NCBI GenBank assembly: GCA_016786465.1
Contig: JAEUWC010000003.1
Location: 62,001-126,000, forward strand
Direction of reading: 5' to 3'
DNA length: 64,000 nucleotides
Source of the DNA: Bdellovibrionales bacterium
Lineage (GTDB): Bacteria > Bdellovibrionota > UBA1018
The position numbers and the translations under genes are program-made. Below the pieces are notes generated by a model, which saw nothing but the letters and a program-made list of their open reading frames with translations, did not search any database and had not been told where the DNA came from. Shown in pieces: positions 62,017-64,000 of this stretch; the first letter of the stretch is position 1, and the number at the start of each line of letters is the position of its first letter.

Positions 62017-63060
62017 ATGAGCCTTCGAAGTTTCGGTAGCGACAATCATTCAGGCGTTCACCCAAAAGTTCTTTCCGCGATTGCTGAAGCCAACCAAGAC
62101 CACGCGCATTCGTATGGATTGGATCCTTGGACGAAAAAGGCGCAAGACCTTTTCAAAGCTGAATTTGGAAGCGAAGCCGTCGGCCATGTGGTCTTTAGCG
62201 GAACGGGATCGAATGTCTTAGGCATGGCATCGGCATTGAAGCCTTTTCAAGCGGTGGTCTGTTCCGCGACGGCTCATATTCAGACTTCAGAAACCGGAGC
62301 GCCCGAGCGTTTCCTGGGTTCGAAGCTTCTTTTGGTTCCGCCGGATTTAAAAGACGGAAAAATTCGTGTCACGGATCTGGAAAAAGTTTTCAAGGAAACG
62401 GGAAACATTCACCACGTTCAACCCAAGTTGGTTTCGATCAGCCAAGGTTCGGAAGTGGGGACGGTGTATCGGCCAGAAGAAGTTCGTGAGATTTCTAAAT
62501 TTTGTAAAAAGCATTCTGCGGTCTTTCACATGGATGGGGCACGTCTGATGAATGCGGCAGCTTCCTTGGGGCTAAGCCTTCGCGAAATGACCACCGATCT
62601 GGGTGTGGACATTCTTTCTTTTGGGGGAACCAAGAACGGAGCCCTTTGCGCAGAATCAGTGATCTTTTTGAATCCTGCGCTTTCGGATGGCTTTGAATTT
62701 TTGCGTAAGCAAGGAATGCAACTGGCCAGTAAGCAGCGGTACCTGTCCGCGCAGTGGATTGCGCTTTTAGAAAAAGGGTTTTGGAGAGAACTGGCCGCAC
62801 ATTCGAATCAAATGGCGAAGAAGGTCTTGGCAGGAATTCTAAAACGGGTTCCGGATGGCAAACCTGCGCACCCAACCGATATGAATGCCGTTTTCTTAGA
62901 GGCCCCGCTGGATGTCTTGGAAAGGGCGCGCGCAAAAGTTCCGTTTCACCTTTGGACGGAATCACCTGCCGGCCCGGGGCGCGCCGTGGGGCGGATCATG
63001 GCTTCATGGGACACGACGGAAAAGGACGTGGAAGCCCTTTTTAAAAGCTTTGATGCATAA
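62017..63060 (+). CDS. ltaE: Low-specificity L-threonine aldolase
   Basis: 347 residues, PLP fold type I. N-terminal FGSDNHSGVHPKVLSAIAEANQDH replaces the usual SDTVT start of most threonine aldolases but is standard for this subgroup. HMDGARLMNAAASLG contains the PLP-binding Asp, and SFGGTKNGA holds the PLP Lys. Cleaves threonine or other beta-hydroxy-amino acids to glycine and aldehyde. It starts 9 bp after the ABC exporter gene. Confidence 0.9.
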   Translation: MSLRSFGSDNHSGVHPKVLSAIAEANQDHAHSYGLDPWTKKAQDLFKAEFGSEAVGHVVFSGTGSNVLGMASALKPFQAVVCSATAHIQTSETGAPERFLGSKLLLVPPDLKDGKIRVTDLEKVFKETGNIHHVQPKLVSISQGSEVGTVYRPEEVREISKFCKKHSAVFHMDGARLMNAAASLGLSLREMTTDLGVDILSFGGTKNGALCAESVIFLNPALSDGFEFLRKQGMQLASKQRYLSAQWIALLEKGFWRELAAHSNQMAKKVLAGILKRVPDGKPAHPTDMNAVFLEAPLDVLERARAKVPFHLWTESPAGPGRAVGRIMASWDTTEKDVEALFKSFDA

Positions 63061-63064
63061 CGGA

Positions 63065-63802
63065 TCACTGAAACCCAAATCCGATTTTGGTTCCCAGCGT
63101 GTGCATTCCCGCAAGGTTGTACGAACCTTCTAGCACCAGCTGCAGCCCGATGGTCGGGTGACCTAATTTCAATCCGATAAAGGCTTCACCCGTGTAATTG
63201 AAGTCAGTCGATCGAAACGGAATCCCGCCGGTCATCGACGGGTCGGGTTCCAAAAGTCCATGCGCATTGATGAATGAAATTCCAATATAGGGGTCCGCGT
63301 ATTCCAGCTTTCTTCCAATCACAAGCTGGGGCGACCAGGTGTGCACCTGTGCGTACATAACCGACGCATAGCTGTAGCAGATTCTAAAGGCCCAGTTGAC
63401 GCCTTCTTCGGGATTGTAAAGGGTCCACTGAATATGGCCGCCGACGATGTAAAGTCCCTGATACAAAATCGCGCTGACGCCGATATTTGTTTTTTCCCCA
63501 ATTCCTTTTGCAGCATGAAGTTTCAGCGTCGGCAAAACACCGATTTCTGGCGCTGATGATCCGGCGTCTTCCAGTGCGGGCCCAAGGCCTGTGGAATACT
63601 TCGCAAGATTGGCCGTAATTCCAAGTTCTAAACCGGGTTTGGTTCCAAGCGCGGTTGCTCCGTCAAAGGGCCGATGTTGCAAACCCCCGCCGACGGTCAT
63701 CATCAGTTCTTTGCTGACGGGACCCGTAAGGTTGCTGAATGTCGGGAGCTGTCCGTAAGCCGAAGAAAATCCGACTATGGAAAGAACCAGCCCAAGAATC
63801 AC
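63065..63802 (-). CDS. Probable outer-membrane protein
   Basis: 245 residues, GTG start, short signal peptide (ending SSAYGQ). The body has repeated Gly/Thr/Tyr-rich strands (GIGEKTNIGVSAILYQGLYIVGGHIQW, YTGEAFIGLKLGHPTIGLQLVLEGSYNLAG) and ends in LGTKIGFGFQ, a hydrophobic C-terminal strand with terminal aromatic region typical of beta-barrels. No family recognised. It follows the partial gene at the window edge by 5 bp, so they likely form an operon. Confidence 0.6.
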   Translation of the reverse strand: MILGLVLSIVGFSSAYGQLPTFSNLTGPVSKELMMTVGGGLQHRPFDGATALGTKPGLELGITANLAKYSTGLGPALEDAGSSAPEIGVLPTLKLHAAKGIGEKTNIGVSAILYQGLYIVGGHIQWTLYNPEEGVNWAFRICYSYASVMYAQVHTWSPQLVIGRKLEYADPYIGISFINAHGLLEPDPSMTGGIPFRSTDFNYTGEAFIGLKLGHPTIGLQLVLEGSYNLAGMHTLGTKIGFGFQ

Positions 63803-63807
63803 TTGGG

Positions 63808-64000
63808 TTACTGGGCGGGCTTTTGTGCCGCAGCGTCAGCTGGCTTGGCGTCGGTTTTCGCTGCATCAGCTGGCTTGCCAGCGTCCGTTGGTTGAGCAGC
63901 CGTGTCCGCAGGTGCAGCCGGCGCCGCAGCTTGTGGAACGGCCACGCCGTCCATCACGCTTTTGCGGCTTTGAGTTCCGGTCAACACCGTTAAGGTCAAA
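63808..64000 (-). CDS. C-terminal end of a protein with Ala/Pro/Lys-rich tail (partial)
   Basis: Only the last 63 codons are present; the gene continues past the right edge. The visible part begins with a beta-type segment (LTVLTGTQSRKSVMDGVAVP) and ends in a low-complexity tail of Ala, Pro, Asp and Lys. Such tails occur on periplasmic or wall-spanning proteins. No function can be assigned. It lies immediately upstream of the outer-membrane-type protein. Confidence 0.5.
   Translation of the reverse strand, partial: LTLTVLTGTQSRKSVMDGVAVPQAAAPAAPADTAAQPTDAGKPADAAKTDAKPADAAAQKPAQ

Overview
The window looks like a chromosomal segment of a Gram-negative bacterium, most likely from the Bdellovibrionota (Bdellovibrio or Oligoflexia-like lineages). 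This placement is an inference. It rests on many Sec-exported and outer-membrane proteins, an unusual density of exported or bacteriolytic-type peptidases (S1, S8, S9, M14, M1 and an HExxHxxGxxD enzyme), an elongation factor G of the spirochaete/planctomycete/delta (mitochondrial EF-G1-like) type, and very tight gene packing with many 1-40 bp overlaps. I see no tRNA, rRNA, CRISPR array, prophage or plasmid functions.

Layout. 1-2828: an exported trypsin-like protease, a small beta-barrel protein and an exported protein of unknown function. 2951-11138: the most unusual part, an apparent specialised lipid or small-molecule biosynthesis locus. Six translationally coupled genes (2951-7827) encode a GNAT-like acyltransferase, an FkbM methyltransferase, a membrane fatty-acid desaturase, a left-handed beta-helix acyltransferase, a ferritin-like di-iron enzyme and a haem-oxygenase-like di-iron oxidase. 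A convergent stand-alone E2-type acyltransferase follows, then a GT1 glycosyltransferase overlapping an exported alpha/beta hydrolase. 11139-24384: class II aldolase, a LysR regulator, a prolyl oligopeptidase, an exported EEP-family phosphatase/nuclease, a metalloprotease-KefF/G-KefC operon, small membrane proteins and an M14 carboxypeptidase.

24387-32072: a beta-barrel protein, the glyoxylate shunt pair aceB-aceA, and a di-haem peroxidase lipoprotein plus ApbE flavinyltransferase operon behind a good Fur-box match. 32034-32765: the first of two REP-associated tyrosine transposase (RAYT) genes, with a 19-bp tandem repeat. 32770-47407: TolC-type outer membrane protein, DODA dioxygenase, an exported PPC-domain protein, cysE-cysK, dinB, subtilisin, a second CPA2 antiporter, mgtE and lipoproteins. 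47410-48356: the second RAYT, with hairpin-forming direct repeats upstream. Both RAYT genes share an identical 17-bp promoter segment.

48357-64000: exonuclease III, a thioredoxin-fold protein, a 111-bp tandem duplication between convergent genes, the orn-comEB-pepN operon, fusA with a classic terminator, a heterodimeric ABC exporter, a threonine aldolase and a final outer-membrane-type protein. The last gene runs off the right edge.

The best candidates for undescribed biology are the tri-di-iron tailoring operon at 2951-7827 with its flanking acyltransferase, glycosyltransferase and hydrolase, and the two RAYT loci with their common promoter element and repeats.
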